Below the pieces are notes generated by a model, which did not search any database, was not told where the DNA came from, and saw nothing but the letters and a program-made list of their open reading frames with translations. A program made the position numbers and the translations under genes. From Caldifarciminota bacterium (GTDB lineage: Bacteria > Hydrothermota > UBA3073), in assembly GCA_023129165.1 (NCBI GenBank), contig JAGMCL010000006.1, positions 1-36,186 of the forward strand: a stretch of DNA of 36,186 nucleotides, read 5' to 3'. Positions 7,266 through 15,296 of this stretch are shown here, one piece after another. Positions within the stretch are counted from its first letter, which is position 1, and each line of letters starts with the position of its first letter.

Positions 7266-7446
7266 ATCAATGAAAGCTAAAAAATTGAAACGTAGGGCAA
7301 AAAGGGAAGCAGGCCTAAGTAATAGAAAAAAGGTTGGGTTAGGCTGGGATAATACTTTAAAGATAGCGAGGTCTGGCTTTGAGCCTCGAACTAAAAAAGA
7401 GGCGAAAGCCCATAATATGAAATTAAAAAAGAAGGGGGGTAAGTAA
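7249..7446 (+). CDS. Very basic small protein, 65 aa
   Basis: About 40% of residues are Lys or Arg, so the protein would be strongly cationic and could bind DNA or RNA. The 7249 ATG has only a weak AAGG site. An in-frame ATG at 7270 is an alternative with no better site, so the start is uncertain. It overlaps the end of the preceding gene. No family is recognised. Confidence 0.4.
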   Translation: MRLKNESMKAKKLKRRAKREAGLSNRKKVGLGWDNTLKIARSGFEPRTKKEAKAHNMKLKKKGGK

Positions 7447-7447
7447 A

Positions 7448-7753
7448 TTGACCAACGATCAAAAGGAGGCACTTAAAAAAGTATTTTCTTCTTATGAAAA
7501 TTATGTAGTTATGAGTTGCGAAAGTGGAAATAATGAAATCTCATATATGAGGGATGTTATAAGATCGATACCTGAATTAGCTAAGGTATTTCCAGCTATA
7601 TCTCTGGAAAATGATGAGATGGGGATATTTAAAAAAATATATTTTAAAAAGAAGACTAAACAAGATAAACACCAAGCATTGCTTAATAATTGCGTTGATG
7701 ATGATGAGGCAATATTGCATAAAAGGGAAATTAAAGTTAAGGAAGGCGATTAA
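7448..7753 (+). CDS. Hypothetical protein, 101 aa (TTG start)
   Basis: The TTG start is supported by AAGGGGGGTAAG upstream, and the frame has no better-placed ATG. The 101-residue protein is hydrophilic, mostly helical by inspection, with a basic patch near residues 62-74 and an acidic run (DDDE) near residue 88. No family is recognised. Its TAA directly abuts the next ATG. Confidence 0.5.
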   Translation: MTNDQKEALKKVFSSYENYVVMSCESGNNEISYMRDVIRSIPELAKVFPAISLENDEMGIFKKIYFKKKTKQDKHQALLNNCVDDDEAILHKREIKVKEGD

Positions 7754-7939
7754 ATGTTATTGAAATGGACTAAAAAGTATAAAGAAAAATGGGGTTGGTC
7801 TAATGCAAGGGAACTCTATATAAAAGAAAAAGAATGTTTAAAAAAATCTTGTTTTAGTCCTCACGATTGGAATCATGATGGGCATTTAGTTTGCCTTACC
7901 AATGCTCGTTTTGGATGTCCAATAAAGGAGCGTGATTAA
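7754..7939 (+). CDS. Small cysteine-containing protein, 61 aa
   Basis: The protein has Cys28, Cys33, Cys47 and Cys55 plus His37, His41 and His44, a combination that could form a compact metal site. The N-terminus is basic and aromatic. It begins directly after the previous stop with AAGGAAGGCG upstream, and its TAA overlaps the next ATG by one base. Function unknown. Confidence 0.45.
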   Translation: MLLKWTKKYKEKWGWSNARELYIKEKECLKKSCFSPHDWNHDGHLVCLTNARFGCPIKERD

Positions 7940-8116
7940 ATGTTAATAACTAATATACTGCTGGGAATTGTTATATATTTTTTGATATCAATACTCGGTG
8001 AAATATCTAATATTGACAGGAAATTATTAAGCAATGAAGAATACCTAAGGCTGAAGAAACTAAGTAATAGTTTTGGCCCAATAATAAGAAAGGTGAAAGA
8101 TGAAAAGAAAACTTAG
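7940..8116 (+). CDS. Small membrane protein, 58 aa
   Basis: The first 20 residues are strongly hydrophobic (ILLGIVIYFLISILG), followed by a charged cytoplasmic-type tail. AATAAAGGAGCG precedes the ATG, which overlaps the previous stop by one base. It overlaps the VRR-NUC gene start by 17 bp. It could be a single-pass membrane protein; no function can be assigned. Confidence 0.45.
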   Translation: MLITNILLGIVIYFLISILGEISNIDRKLLSNEEYLRLKKLSNSFGPIIRKVKDEKKT

Positions 8117-8399
8117 GCTAAAAATCAAAGTAACTGAAAATGATATCAAAAGACAGGTTAAGGATTACCTATCTTTAAAAGGATATTTCCATTTTTATAT
8201 AATGCAGGGGCTTGGAGCTTATAAAGGTATTCCTGATATTGTAGCCATTAAAAATAATAGAGTGTTATTTTTAGAGATTAAGAGACCTGGTGGAAAACAG
8301 TCTGGTTACCAAAAGCAATTCCAGACAGATATAGAGGGGCAAGGCGGGGGATATCATATTGTGAAGTCATTGGAAGATTTGATTAAGATTACAGGTTGA
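8100..8399 (+). CDS. VRR-NUC domain nuclease
   Basis: The 99 residues match a minimal stand-alone VRR-NUC domain, a PD-(D/E)XK-type nuclease fold: GIPD at residues 43-46, then the catalytic-type pair LEIK (Glu59, Lys61), then GGKQSGYQ with Gln71. In phages such nucleases are thought to act on DNA structures during replication, recombination or packaging. The start has AGAAAGGTG upstream and lies inside the preceding small gene. The annotation rests on the order and spacing of these motifs. Confidence 0.8.
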   Translation: MKRKLRLKIKVTENDIKRQVKDYLSLKGYFHFYIMQGLGAYKGIPDIVAIKNNRVLFLEIKRPGGKQSGYQKQFQTDIEGQGGGYHIVKSLEDLIKITG

Positions 8400-8415
8400 A
8401 AAAAGGGGGGATATA

Positions 8416-8595
8416 ATGGTAAAAGTAGAGTATGAATATATTAGAGAAAAGGATAAATTTGTAAATGTTTCTTATAATTTAAAAACCGATGACAAAAACT
8501 GGAAAGAAATATTAAAAAAAGAATTTTGCAATATTATAGATAGTAATGAGGATATAATATATATAAAATTTGGAACAGGATTAGGTATTTTATAA
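8416..8595 (+). CDS. Hypothetical protein, 59 aa
   Basis: A short acidic and aromatic protein starting behind AAAAGGGGGGATATA. The alternation of hydrophobic and charged residues suggests a small alpha/beta fold, with one cysteine near residue 38. No family is recognised. It is followed by a promoter-like sequence and the Com-like gene. Confidence 0.45.
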   Translation: MVKVEYEYIREKDKFVNVSYNLKTDDKNWKEILKKEFCNIIDSNEDIIYIKFGTGLGIL

Positions 8596-8601
8596 CTTAA
8601 A

Positions 8602-8631
8602 TTGACAAAATATAGGCGGTGGTGATATTAT
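8602..8631 (+). promoter_or_regulatory. Candidate sigma-70/A promoter with extended -10
   Basis: TTGACA at 8602-8607 and TATTAT at 8626-8631 are separated by 18 bp, and TGA directly precedes the -10, giving an extended -10 element. The same TGATATTATA string occurs in the promoter at 15547. The -10 overlaps the ribosome site and start of the Com-like gene, so a transcript starting here (about 8638) would serve the genes after it and not that one. Confidence 0.5.
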
Positions 8632-8833
8632 AGATAAAGATAAAATAGAAGTTCGCTGTAAGGGAATAAGGAAAGACGGTCAACCCTGCAATCGTAAATT
8701 TTTTGTAGGATCACCGGGATTTGATATATTTGGCAAGCCGAAAGAGATTATAGTGAAGTGTCCGAAGTGTGGCACGTATAACATCATCACCTGTGAGATT
8801 GAGGAAAAGGTTATAGTGAGGGTGAGGGAATGA
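8630..8833 (+). CDS. Com-like zinc-finger protein (non-ATG start)
   Basis: The protein has Cys10, Cys20, Cys44 and Cys47 in a layout like the Mu Com zinc finger and related phage proteins: VRCK near the start, then KCPKCGTYN. Com activates translation of the Mu mom gene by binding mRNA; that role here is only an analogy. No ATG, GTG or TTG exists in frame after the stop at 8603. The best start is ATA at 8630, three bases after GGTGGTGAT, a spacing used by other genes in the window; ATT at 8627 is an alternative. It overlaps the next gene by ATGA. The initiation codon could also reflect a mutation. Confidence 0.5.
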   Translation: MDKDKIEVRCKGIRKDGQPCNRKFFVGSPGFDIFGKPKEIIVKCPKCGTYNIITCEIEEKVIVRVRE

Positions 8834-9039
8834 ATACAGAAGAAATTATAAATACAGGAAAAGAAATTATAAATGCAAGAGAAGCAAAGGAAATAAAATT
8901 AAGAAATGATTTAGCAGACGCAATATTAAATTATTGTAAAGATGGAGAAGGCACAATATATATTGACGATGTTAAATTTAATTTGTATACAAAAAACAAA
9001 TGGACTAAAGCATCATTCTATTTTAAGGTAGAAGAATGA
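8830..9039 (+). CDS. Hypothetical protein, 69 aa
   Basis: An ATGA overlap joins this gene to the Com-like gene and another joins it to the next. The 69 residues begin with a long helix-prone, charged segment (residues 1-40) and end in beta-type aromatic residues. No motif is recognised. The site GAGGGTGAGGG lies upstream of the ATG. Confidence 0.5.
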   Translation: MNTEEIINTGKEIINAREAKEIKLRNDLADAILNYCKDGEGTIYIDDVKFNLYTKNKWTKASFYFKVEE

Positions 9040-9263
9040 TAAATAAAAATTTTGCCATTATAGATAATGAACTTTATAATATAGTCAAAGGCGAAATAAC
9101 AGTTATTAATAATAACGGTACTTATGATGTAAAAATATCTCATACAAAATTTGAATATCCCCATGTGAAAAATGTAGGTTGCAAAAAAATATTTAAGATG
9201 GGAGATATTGTTAATGTAGGGCTTGAACATGAGAGCAAAAAATTACCGATAATTGTAAGTTAA
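9036..9263 (+). CDS. OB-fold-like small protein, paralogue of tail spike-type domains
   Basis: The middle reads VKGEITVINNNGTYDVKI, then EYPHVKN, then MGDIVNVGLEHESKKLPII. The same pattern, GxYxVxI, a YP or YPxV step, VGDxVxI and a final PVI or PII, occurs in the proteins encoded at 28845-29147 and 29163-29942, which look like the OB-fold of baseplate spike proteins. Finding a copy 20 kb away, just before the packaging genes, is unusual. It may be a decoy, a duplicated structural part, or an unrelated small OB fold. The start has AAGGTAGAAG and an ATGA overlap. Confidence 0.55.
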   Translation: MINKNFAIIDNELYNIVKGEITVINNNGTYDVKISHTKFEYPHVKNVGCKKIFKMGDIVNVGLEHESKKLPIIVS

Positions 9264-9295
9264 TCTAAAAATCAAATAAACCGTAGAGCTACCAG

Positions 9296-9342
9296 ATAGC
9301 CATTTTGATAGGTGAAAGCCTATTGAGGTGGCTATTTTTTTT
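9296..9342 (+). terminator. Two-tier intrinsic terminator before the packaging genes
   Basis: ATAGCCA (9296-9302) pairs with TGGCTAT (9329-9335), and inside it ATAGG (9308-9312) pairs with CCTAT (9319-9323), with unpaired bases on both sides between the two stems. A run of T follows (9335-9342). The nested two-stem layout resembles the terminator at 15615-15665. It sits between the early genes and terS, so it would limit readthrough into the late genes unless overcome. Confidence 0.75.
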
Positions 9343-9354
9343 GAGGTGATTTAA

Positions 9355-9897
9355 TTGAGTATAAAAAGAACACTCAGAGAACGAAAATTTATAAAAAGTT
9401 ATATAGAGAATAGTGGTAATGCGACAGAAGCATATATGGCTATCAGCCCTAAGATAAGTGAAGAATCGGCTGCGGTTTTGGGTTTTCGTATGTTAAGAAA
9501 AGTTAATATTTCAAGCGATGAGCTTATGGACATGATGGGAATGACTGACGCCTACTTACAAGAAAAATTAGATGAAGGGCTTAATGCAACTAAGACTATA
9601 TCAGTTATACCTATACCACCCAAGCAGTGCGAGCCAAGTACTGGTGATTTACCTAAAGCAACCTCAAAAAACGTTGAATATGTTGATGTAGATGATTTTG
9701 CAGTCCGTCATAAATATTTAGATACTGCACTAAAATTAAAAGGTACTTATCCCAGCGAAAAGAAGGATATTGACCTCAATGTTAAAGGCTCATTAGATGT
9801 TAACAGCGAACTTGATAAGAAATTAGCCCAGTTAGACGTCAAAGACCTTAAAAAATTAATTAAACCGAATATAAAAACCAATGAAACTAAGCAATGA
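9355..9897 (+). CDS. terS: Terminase small subunit
   Basis: The N-terminal 50 residues follow the small-subunit HTH plan: an initial RxFIxSY helix, GNATEAYMA, then AAVLGFRMLRK. LQEKLDEGLNATKT and AVRHKYLDTALKLKGTYP follow, both typical of small terminase subunits. It would recognise the phage packaging site and deliver it to the large subunit. TTG at 9355 behind GAGGTGAT is the natural start and gives 180 residues. The C-terminal 40 residues are low-complexity and charged. It overlaps terL by 17 bp, as terminase pairs often do. Confidence 0.8.
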   Translation: MSIKRTLRERKFIKSYIENSGNATEAYMAISPKISEESAAVLGFRMLRKVNISSDELMDMMGMTDAYLQEKLDEGLNATKTISVIPIPPKQCEPSTGDLPKATSKNVEYVDVDDFAVRHKYLDTALKLKGTYPSEKKDIDLNVKGSLDVNSELDKKLAQLDVKDLKKLIKPNIKTNETKQ

Positions 9898-11308
9898 TGA
9901 AATTGATATTATTCGTGAACGTGCCAAAGTAGTCTTGTGTAGGCGATCCTTCTGGGAATACTGCCTATACATGGATTATAACTTTTTTACCAGACGAGGC
10001 AAGATATTAAAGCCGATAGCCGAAGCATATCAAATGATATCAGAAGGCAAATTAAAGCATTTAGGCGTATGCTTGCCGCCTCGAACAGGTAAAAGTTACC
10101 TAACTTCCCTCTGGTGTTCATGGGAGCTTGGCAATAAACCGACTGGCTGTATAATGCGGAATAGTTGCTCTGCTACCTTAGCAGATGATTTTAGTTATGA
10201 TATCAGGGGCTGGATTGCTGGTAGCGAAAAGTATAAACAGATATTCTCAGACATGATCCTAAGCAAAGATAAGCACCGGATAGATAACTGGGCGGTCACG
10301 ACAGCTGATAAGAACTCTTACTTCTGCGCTGGTGTAGGTGGTACGATACTCGGTAAAGGCTGTAATTTAGCCGCAATTATAGATGATTCCATTAAAAATG
10401 TTGATGAGGCTTTAAGTGAGCCGGTCTTAGAGAAGAAATGGAAATGGTATACCTCAACCCACAAGTCAAGGCTGGAAAGTGGTTGCCCTGAAATATTCAT
10501 TAATACTCGTTGGAGCAGGCGGGATATATTCGGCAGGTTAGATGAGCGAGGCTTCTTTAAAAAGGAGAATGGCGGTTTAAAAATCGTTATCCCGGCATTA
10601 GATGAAAAAGGTCAGAGCTTCTGTCCGGATGTCAAGACCACTAAAGAGCTGATTGACATTAAAAACATGACTGATGAGATGATATGGCAGGCTGAGTGGC
10701 AGCAGAACCCCATCGAGGCAGAAGGGATATTACTGCCGATAGAGCAGTTGAAGCGGTTTAGCATTGATGAATTGTTTGCTAATAAAGACACGAGAGTCAT
10801 TAAAGCACCTGATGGCATAAGAGGTAGGGTCGACACAGCAGACGAGGGAACTGACTATTTTTGCTCGGTAATTGCCTTCATATATGGCGATAAAGTTTAT
10901 ATTGTAGATGTGATATTTACGCAGGAAGGTACAGAAATAACCGAGCCTAAGTTGGCACAGCAGTTAATCGACTATCACGTTGAGGTAACGACTGTCGAAT
11001 CTAACTTTGGTGGCAAGTCATTTGCAAGGGGCGTAAAGAAAATATTAAAAGATAAAGGGAATCAGTGCTTAGTTAAGACTAAGGTCACGACCCGCAATAA
11101 GGAAACCCGAATACTTATGAAGGCTGCATTTATCAAAGAGTACTTTGTTTTCCGTAACGATTACGAGCCAGGCAGTGAATATGATAGATTTATGCAGTCG
11201 CTAACGAGCTACTTGAAGGCTGGAACTAATTTGCATGACGATGCGAACGATGCAACGACTGGACTGGCTGAGGATATTGCAAGACCGACTATAAGTTTTT
11301 TGAAGTGA
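9881..11308 (+). CDS. terL: Terminase large subunit
   Basis: ATPase and nuclease halves are both visible in this 475-residue protein. Residues 66-72 (PPRTGKS) are the Walker A loop and residues 166-169 (IIDD) the Walker B acidic pair. The RNase-H-like nuclease has Asp318 in GRVDTADEG, Glu373 in TVESNFGGKS and the HDDANDA motif at residues 452-458. It cuts concatemeric DNA and pumps it into the capsid through the portal. The start overlaps terS and has no good ribosome site, so coupled translation is likely. Confidence 0.9.
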   Translation: MKLSNDEIDIIRERAKVVLCRRSFWEYCLYMDYNFFTRRGKILKPIAEAYQMISEGKLKHLGVCLPPRTGKSYLTSLWCSWELGNKPTGCIMRNSCSATLADDFSYDIRGWIAGSEKYKQIFSDMILSKDKHRIDNWAVTTADKNSYFCAGVGGTILGKGCNLAAIIDDSIKNVDEALSEPVLEKKWKWYTSTHKSRLESGCPEIFINTRWSRRDIFGRLDERGFFKKENGGLKIVIPALDEKGQSFCPDVKTTKELIDIKNMTDEMIWQAEWQQNPIEAEGILLPIEQLKRFSIDELFANKDTRVIKAPDGIRGRVDTADEGTDYFCSVIAFIYGDKVYIVDVIFTQEGTEITEPKLAQQLIDYHVEVTTVESNFGGKSFARGVKKILKDKGNQCLVKTKVTTRNKETRILMKAAFIKEYFVFRNDYEPGSEYDRFMQSLTSYLKAGTNLHDDANDATTGLAEDIARPTISFLK

Positions 11309-11320
11309 TAAGGGGTGGAT

Positions 11321-11953
11321 ATGGGAAATAATAATAAAATAATAGTAGATTTAGCAGGTGGCACGGGAGCTTGGAGCAAAAAATATAAAGAATTTGGATA
11401 TATTGTTATCGTTGTCACTCTACCATACTACGATATTTTAAGAACAGTTATTGAAAGTGAATATATTACATTCAAAGGTACTAAGGAATTAAAAGTAAAG
11501 ATCAGTGATATATACGGAATTTTAGCCGCACCTGTTTGCACTATGTTTAGCTTAGCCAGGACAAGAGCAAAAACTCCACGAGATTTTAGACAAGGTATGA
11601 AATTAGTTATAGGTTGCTTAAATATAATATGGAAATGTAGGTATAATCATAAATTAGCTTTTTGGTGTTTGGAAAATCCAATGGGTATTTTAAGACAGTT
11701 TTTAGGTAAACCAGTATTCACGTTTGACCCTTGCGATTTTGGAGACCCTTATACAAAGAAAACTGATTTATGGGGATATTTTAACATTCCAAAGAAGAGT
11801 GTAATTAAATTAGATAAAAATCAAAGGAGAAAAAGCAAAACTAACGGTAGAGGATTACCGAGTATTAGCGAGATTACGAGCAGTAAACAAACGGCGAAGA
11901 GAGCAATAACTCCTGCGGGTTTTGCAAAAGCCTTTTTTGAGGCGAATAAATAA
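11321..11953 (+). CDS. DNA cytosine-methyltransferase-like protein
   Basis: Motifs of a compact phage cytosine-C5 methyltransferase appear in order: DLAGGTGAWSK (residues 10-20, SAM loop), ILAAPVCTMFS (residues 67-77) around the candidate catalytic Cys73, WCLENPMG (residues 115-122) and FGDPYTKKTDLWG. The family normally reads PPCT at the catalytic loop; here it is PVCT, so activity is uncertain. It could modify phage DNA against restriction. I chose ATG 11321 over GTG 11315 because AAGGGGTGG is better spaced from it. The gene lies between terL and portal, where no such gene is needed, so it looks like inserted cargo. Confidence 0.7.
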   Translation: MGNNNKIIVDLAGGTGAWSKKYKEFGYIVIVVTLPYYDILRTVIESEYITFKGTKELKVKISDIYGILAAPVCTMFSLARTRAKTPRDFRQGMKLVIGCLNIIWKCRYNHKLAFWCLENPMGILRQFLGKPVFTFDPCDFGDPYTKKTDLWGYFNIPKKSVIKLDKNQRRKSKTNGRGLPSISEITSSKQTAKRAITPAGFAKAFFEANK

Positions 11954-11984
11954 ATTATTTAAAATAAAAGGAAGTGGTTAGTAT

Positions 11985-13463
11985 ATGATTAACGAGTCAT
12001 TACAAAAGATTCAATCAGGTGCATTTACTAAGGAGGAAATCTTAAAAAATCTAATCGATGATGACTTAAAAAGCGATGTAAAGGCTAAAATGACTGAAGG
12101 GGTGAACTACTACGGCAACAAGCCAGATATATTAGACGAGGACTTCCGGGAATATAAGGTTGAGAATATAACCTATACCGACCAGAGCAAAGGCAATAAA
12201 CATGTAACCAACAATTTCCAGAAGCTGTTGGTCGACCAGAAAGCCGCTTATATCGTAGGTAACCCGGTAGTGTTAGAAGTTACCAACAAAAAGATGGCGG
12301 AGCAAGCGAAAGAAAAAGCAGTTGATGACGTTAAAAATATACTTGGCGAGGGCTTTGAGGATATTTGTAATGACTGGATTATCGGAGCGAGTAACAAAGC
12401 ATGGGAAACCGTGCATGTGTTTATAGACTCGGAAGGCAGTCTAAAATATGAAATAGTGCCGAGTGAGCAGATTATCCCCATCTATGATACTAACCACGAA
12501 AAGCAAATCAATCAGATCATCCGCTATTATGAAGTTACTGTTGTAGACAATGAAGGCAAGGAATCGACCCGCTATGCAGCTGAATGGTGGACTACTATTG
12601 ATGTCACCTATTACCTTCAAAACGAGCATGGCGATTATGAGCTGGATGTCAATTATAAGCAGAACCCGGCGCCGCATTATTATAAATATAATACGAGCAA
12701 TAAAAAGAAGAAGCGGGGCTGGGGTTGGGGCAAAGTGCCGTTTATATTGCTCTATAACAACTCAAAGCAAACCACAGATTTAGAGCCGATTAAGAGATAT
12801 ATCGACGCCTACGATGCAGTCACTTCAGGCTTCCTAAACGATATCAAAGATATACAGACTGCTATTTGGGTATTAAAGGGATATGAGGGAACTGACTTAG
12901 CTGAATTTATGCAGAACTTGATTAAGTTTAAAGCTATCAAACTTGAAGCTGATGAACATGCAGGGGCAGAGCCTGAACGGTTGGAGATACCCGTTGAGGC
13001 TCGCAAGACTATATTAGAGCTACTTGACAATAAAATATACTCCATCGGGCAGGGTGTTGACTTAAATAAACTGATCGATAATACGAGTGGCGTAGCGCTA
13101 AAGATATTGTTTACTGGGCTTGATATGAAGGCTAACACACTAATCAGAAAGCTAAAAAAGGTTTTCGAGGATTTGACCTGGTTTATATGTGAGTTTATTA
13201 AACTGGATAAAAAACAGCTATACGATTATAAGGACTTCGGGTTTGTAATCAATAAATCAACTATCTATAACGTGCAAGAGCTATGCGAGAATGTCGTAAT
13301 GATGACCCCATTTATGAGCAAGGCGACAGCAGTGGCTAATAATCCATATGTTGAGGACGCTAAAGCCGAATTAGAGCTGATGGAGAAAGAAGAGGCTGCG
13401 GATATTGAGGCTTATGGTAAAGGGATAGGAAAGGAGAAGGATGAAAATACCGAAGAAGATTAA
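11985..13463 (+). CDS. Portal protein (SPP1 gp6-like)
   Basis: At 492 residues it has the usual portal length. It shows the SPP1-type order: GVNYYGNKPDI, then NFQKLLVDQKAAYIVGNPV, then IVPSEQIIPIYD, LLYNNSKQTTDLEPIKRYIDAYD and GFLNDIKDIQTA, with SGVALKILFTGLDMKA toward the end. The portal is a ring of 12 subunits at one capsid vertex through which DNA enters and leaves. The gene overlaps the metallopeptidase gene by 23 bp. An acidic tail (EKDENTEED) ends it. Confidence 0.9.
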   Translation: MINESLQKIQSGAFTKEEILKNLIDDDLKSDVKAKMTEGVNYYGNKPDILDEDFREYKVENITYTDQSKGNKHVTNNFQKLLVDQKAAYIVGNPVVLEVTNKKMAEQAKEKAVDDVKNILGEGFEDICNDWIIGASNKAWETVHVFIDSEGSLKYEIVPSEQIIPIYDTNHEKQINQIIRYYEVTVVDNEGKESTRYAAEWWTTIDVTYYLQNEHGDYELDVNYKQNPAPHYYKYNTSNKKKKRGWGWGKVPFILLYNNSKQTTDLEPIKRYIDAYDAVTSGFLNDIKDIQTAIWVLKGYEGTDLAEFMQNLIKFKAIKLEADEHAGAEPERLEIPVEARKTILELLDNKIYSIGQGVDLNKLIDNTSGVALKILFTGLDMKANTLIRKLKKVFEDLTWFICEFIKLDKKQLYDYKDFGFVINKSTIYNVQELCENVVMMTPFMSKATAVANNPYVEDAKAELELMEKEEAADIEAYGKGIGKEKDENTEED

Positions 13464-13749
13464 GGTAGCTGGGCATGTTTATAAAGTATTTTATGATGAT
13501 AAATTTTTAGTAAAGAGAGAGATTTTAGGGCAATGTGATTTTATTACTCAAAAAATAAGGTTATCCAAAAAATACGGTAAACAATCAAGAGCAAAATCAG
13601 ATATAGAAAGAACTTTTTATCATGAAATGGTACACGCAATAGATGGCAGTTATAACAATTATGGTCTTTCAGAAAAAGAAACACAAAGATTATCCACTGG
13701 TTTACATCAGGTTATGAACGATAATTTTATTGTTAAGGTTAAGAAATAA
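13441..13749 (+). CDS. Small zinc metallopeptidase-like protein
   Basis: HEMVHAID at residues 61-68 is a clear HExxH zinc-protease motif (His61, Glu62, His65). LSEKETQRLS follows (residues 76-85), whose acidic residue could supply the third zinc ligand. Small phage proteins with this order, ending in a dN-type helix, are common; their substrate is usually unknown. The N-terminal 40 residues are beta-rich. The start follows GAAAGGAGAAGG and lies inside the portal gene. It may process head proteins or act on host proteins. Confidence 0.7.
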   Translation: MKIPKKIKVAGHVYKVFYDDKFLVKREILGQCDFITQKIRLSKKYGKQSRAKSDIERTFYHEMVHAIDGSYNNYGLSEKETQRLSTGLHQVMNDNFIVKVKK

Positions 13750-13779
13750 GTAGAGGTTAATCAATGAAAGGAGGAAATT

Positions 13780-14004
13780 ATGACTGATAATACTTTTACG
13801 AGTTCACCAAAACAAAAATTGGGCAATATGAATAAAAAGACAAATTACAGCTTACGATGTATTAATTGTGGTTCAAAGGAAGAAATAAATTTGGTTGCAC
13901 ATCGAAATAAAGAAGAATATATTTGCGGATTTATAGCAGTTTGCAGTGATTGTAGTAGATTACTTGATAAATGTGAAAAAAATATTCAAATTGTTGTTAA
14001 ATGA
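13780..14004 (+). CDS. Zinc-ribbon small protein, 74 aa
   Basis: Cys27-Cys30 (CINC) and Cys55-Cys58 (CSDC), with Cys49 and Cys65 nearby, form a plausible zinc ribbon. The N-terminal 20 residues look disordered. The start follows AAAGGAGG. This and the next two genes are AT-rich small genes wedged between the portal and the minor head gene, which are usually neighbours. Function unknown. Confidence 0.55.
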   Translation: MTDNTFTSSPKQKLGNMNKKTNYSLRCINCGSKEEINLVAHRNKEEYICGFIAVCSDCSRLLDKCEKNIQIVVK

Positions 14005-14013
14005 GGAGAGAAA

Positions 14014-14199
14014 ATGAAAATACCAATGATATTTTGTAATAGAGAAACTGCAGCACTTTGTTTGGCTTTTCAAAGTGCAATAAGACATTTAAAGATAGGA
14101 TTTAGAGAACTTGGTATCTGTCTTATTTTTGCTATACCCCGTATCTTTATAACAGTTTTAGATTTGTTATCAAGAGGATTTAAGAAAAGAATAATTTGA
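14014..14199 (+). CDS. Small hydrophobic protein, 61 aa
   Basis: Residues about 33-50 form a hydrophobic segment (LGICLIFAIPRIFI) that could be a membrane helix, with basic residues on both sides. The start follows GAGGAGAG. It may be a small membrane protein of the inserted gene block. No family is recognised, and a soluble, poorly folded product cannot be excluded. Confidence 0.4.
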   Translation: MKIPMIFCNRETAALCLAFQSAIRHLKIGFRELGICLIFAIPRIFITVLDLLSRGFKKRII

Positions 14200-14209
14200 A
14201 GGTTAACCA

Positions 14210-14404
14210 ATGGGTGAACATTGTCAAATATGCGGTAAAGAATATGATTATGTTTACAAAGTTTCCGATAAGTTATGGAAAAAAATAACTGGTATTAAAA
14301 ATGGTAGTGGATTAAGATGTATTCCATGTCTCGATAAAGAGGCAAGAGAAAAGGGGATAGTAATATATTGGGAAGGAAAATTAGATGAACCAAACCGAAT
14401 TTAA
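14210..14404 (+). CDS. HNH-like or zinc-finger small protein, 64 aa
   Basis: Cys5-Cys8 (CQIC) and Cys37-Cys40 (CIPC) give a four-cysteine zinc finger. The layout 'HCQICGKEYDYVYKVSDKLW...RCIPCLDKEAREKG' is common in small phage proteins. No HNH catalytic triad is visible. Its start has only a weak site (GAAGGTTAACC). Its last 20 bases overlap the minor head gene. Confidence 0.5.
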   Translation: MGEHCQICGKEYDYVYKVSDKLWKKITGIKNGSGLRCIPCLDKEAREKGIVIYWEGKLDEPNRI

Positions 14405-15296
14405 CACATACTGGGAAAACAGGGTAGCACGTAGAACGACAGCCTACTTTTCTAATGCTGACAATGTAGCTAAAGTAATAAAAAGGGTCTATGTCAGTAA
14501 CTACAATCAGCTACAAAAAGAGATTGCCTTAATCTATAAAAAATATATGAAGACTGGCAAGGGCGTTTATCGGGCTGCATATGTGAAGCAAGTAATGACT
14601 AATATCGATCCTAAACTAACTAAGTTATTCCTAAAGCAGAATAAAGAAATGAAGGTACTGTTCGGTAATACTTACCAGAATGAGTTTTACAATGCTATAT
14701 TTGATTTAGGCAGGGGTGGCCTGCAATATTCGTTTACTCCGTTAAATAGCAAAGCACTTGCTAAGGTGTTGAGTTATCCCTGGAGCGGTGCAGACTTTTC
14801 AGAGCGATTATGGGATAACAAGGCTAAATTAATTCGCAATCTAAAGCAGAATATTACACAAGGGCTGGTACAGGGGCAGGGCTTCCCAGAGATGACCCGC
14901 AATTTGGCTAAAAGAATAGATGTGTCTTATAAGCAAGCCAATGTATTAGTCAGGACTGAAACACAATATTTCGTTAATCAAGCTCACTATGATTCTTATA
15001 TTGAAGCAGGAATAGACAAATATCAATATACGGCTACAATGGAGAAAAACACCTGTCCAGAATGTGCAAGTCTTGATGGTAGGGTCTTTTTACTTAAAAA
15101 TGCTTCGGTAGGTGATAATTACCCGCCTATCCATCCTGATTGTAGATGTTCGACTATTCCAGAGCTTGGACAGAGCAGGACAGGTACGAGGTCAGCTAAG
15201 ATAGGTGATGAATGGGTAGAAGTGCCTGAAACTATGACCTTTGATGAGTGGCGGGCTAAAAATGAATATGCTTATTTGAATCCGTTGGCAGATTAG
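14385..15296 (+). CDS. Minor head protein (SPP1 gp7 / Mu F-like)
   Basis: The C-terminal third has the Mu F-like signature: TRNLAKRIDVSYKQANVLVRTE, then TCPECASLDG (Cys224, Cys227) and PPIHPDCRC (His250, Cys253, Cys255), a zinc-binding cluster. The N-terminal 200 residues are mainly helical. Proteins of this family bind the portal and the DNA inside the capsid of SPP1-like phages. The gene normally follows the portal; here four small genes intervene. The start overlaps the previous small gene by 20 bp. Confidence 0.85.
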   Translation: MNQTEFNTYWENRVARRTTAYFSNADNVAKVIKRVYVSNYNQLQKEIALIYKKYMKTGKGVYRAAYVKQVMTNIDPKLTKLFLKQNKEMKVLFGNTYQNEFYNAIFDLGRGGLQYSFTPLNSKALAKVLSYPWSGADFSERLWDNKAKLIRNLKQNITQGLVQGQGFPEMTRNLAKRIDVSYKQANVLVRTETQYFVNQAHYDSYIEAGIDKYQYTATMEKNTCPECASLDGRVFLLKNASVGDNYPPIHPDCRCSTIPELGQSRTGTRSAKIGDEWVEVPETMTFDEWRAKNEYAYLNPLAD

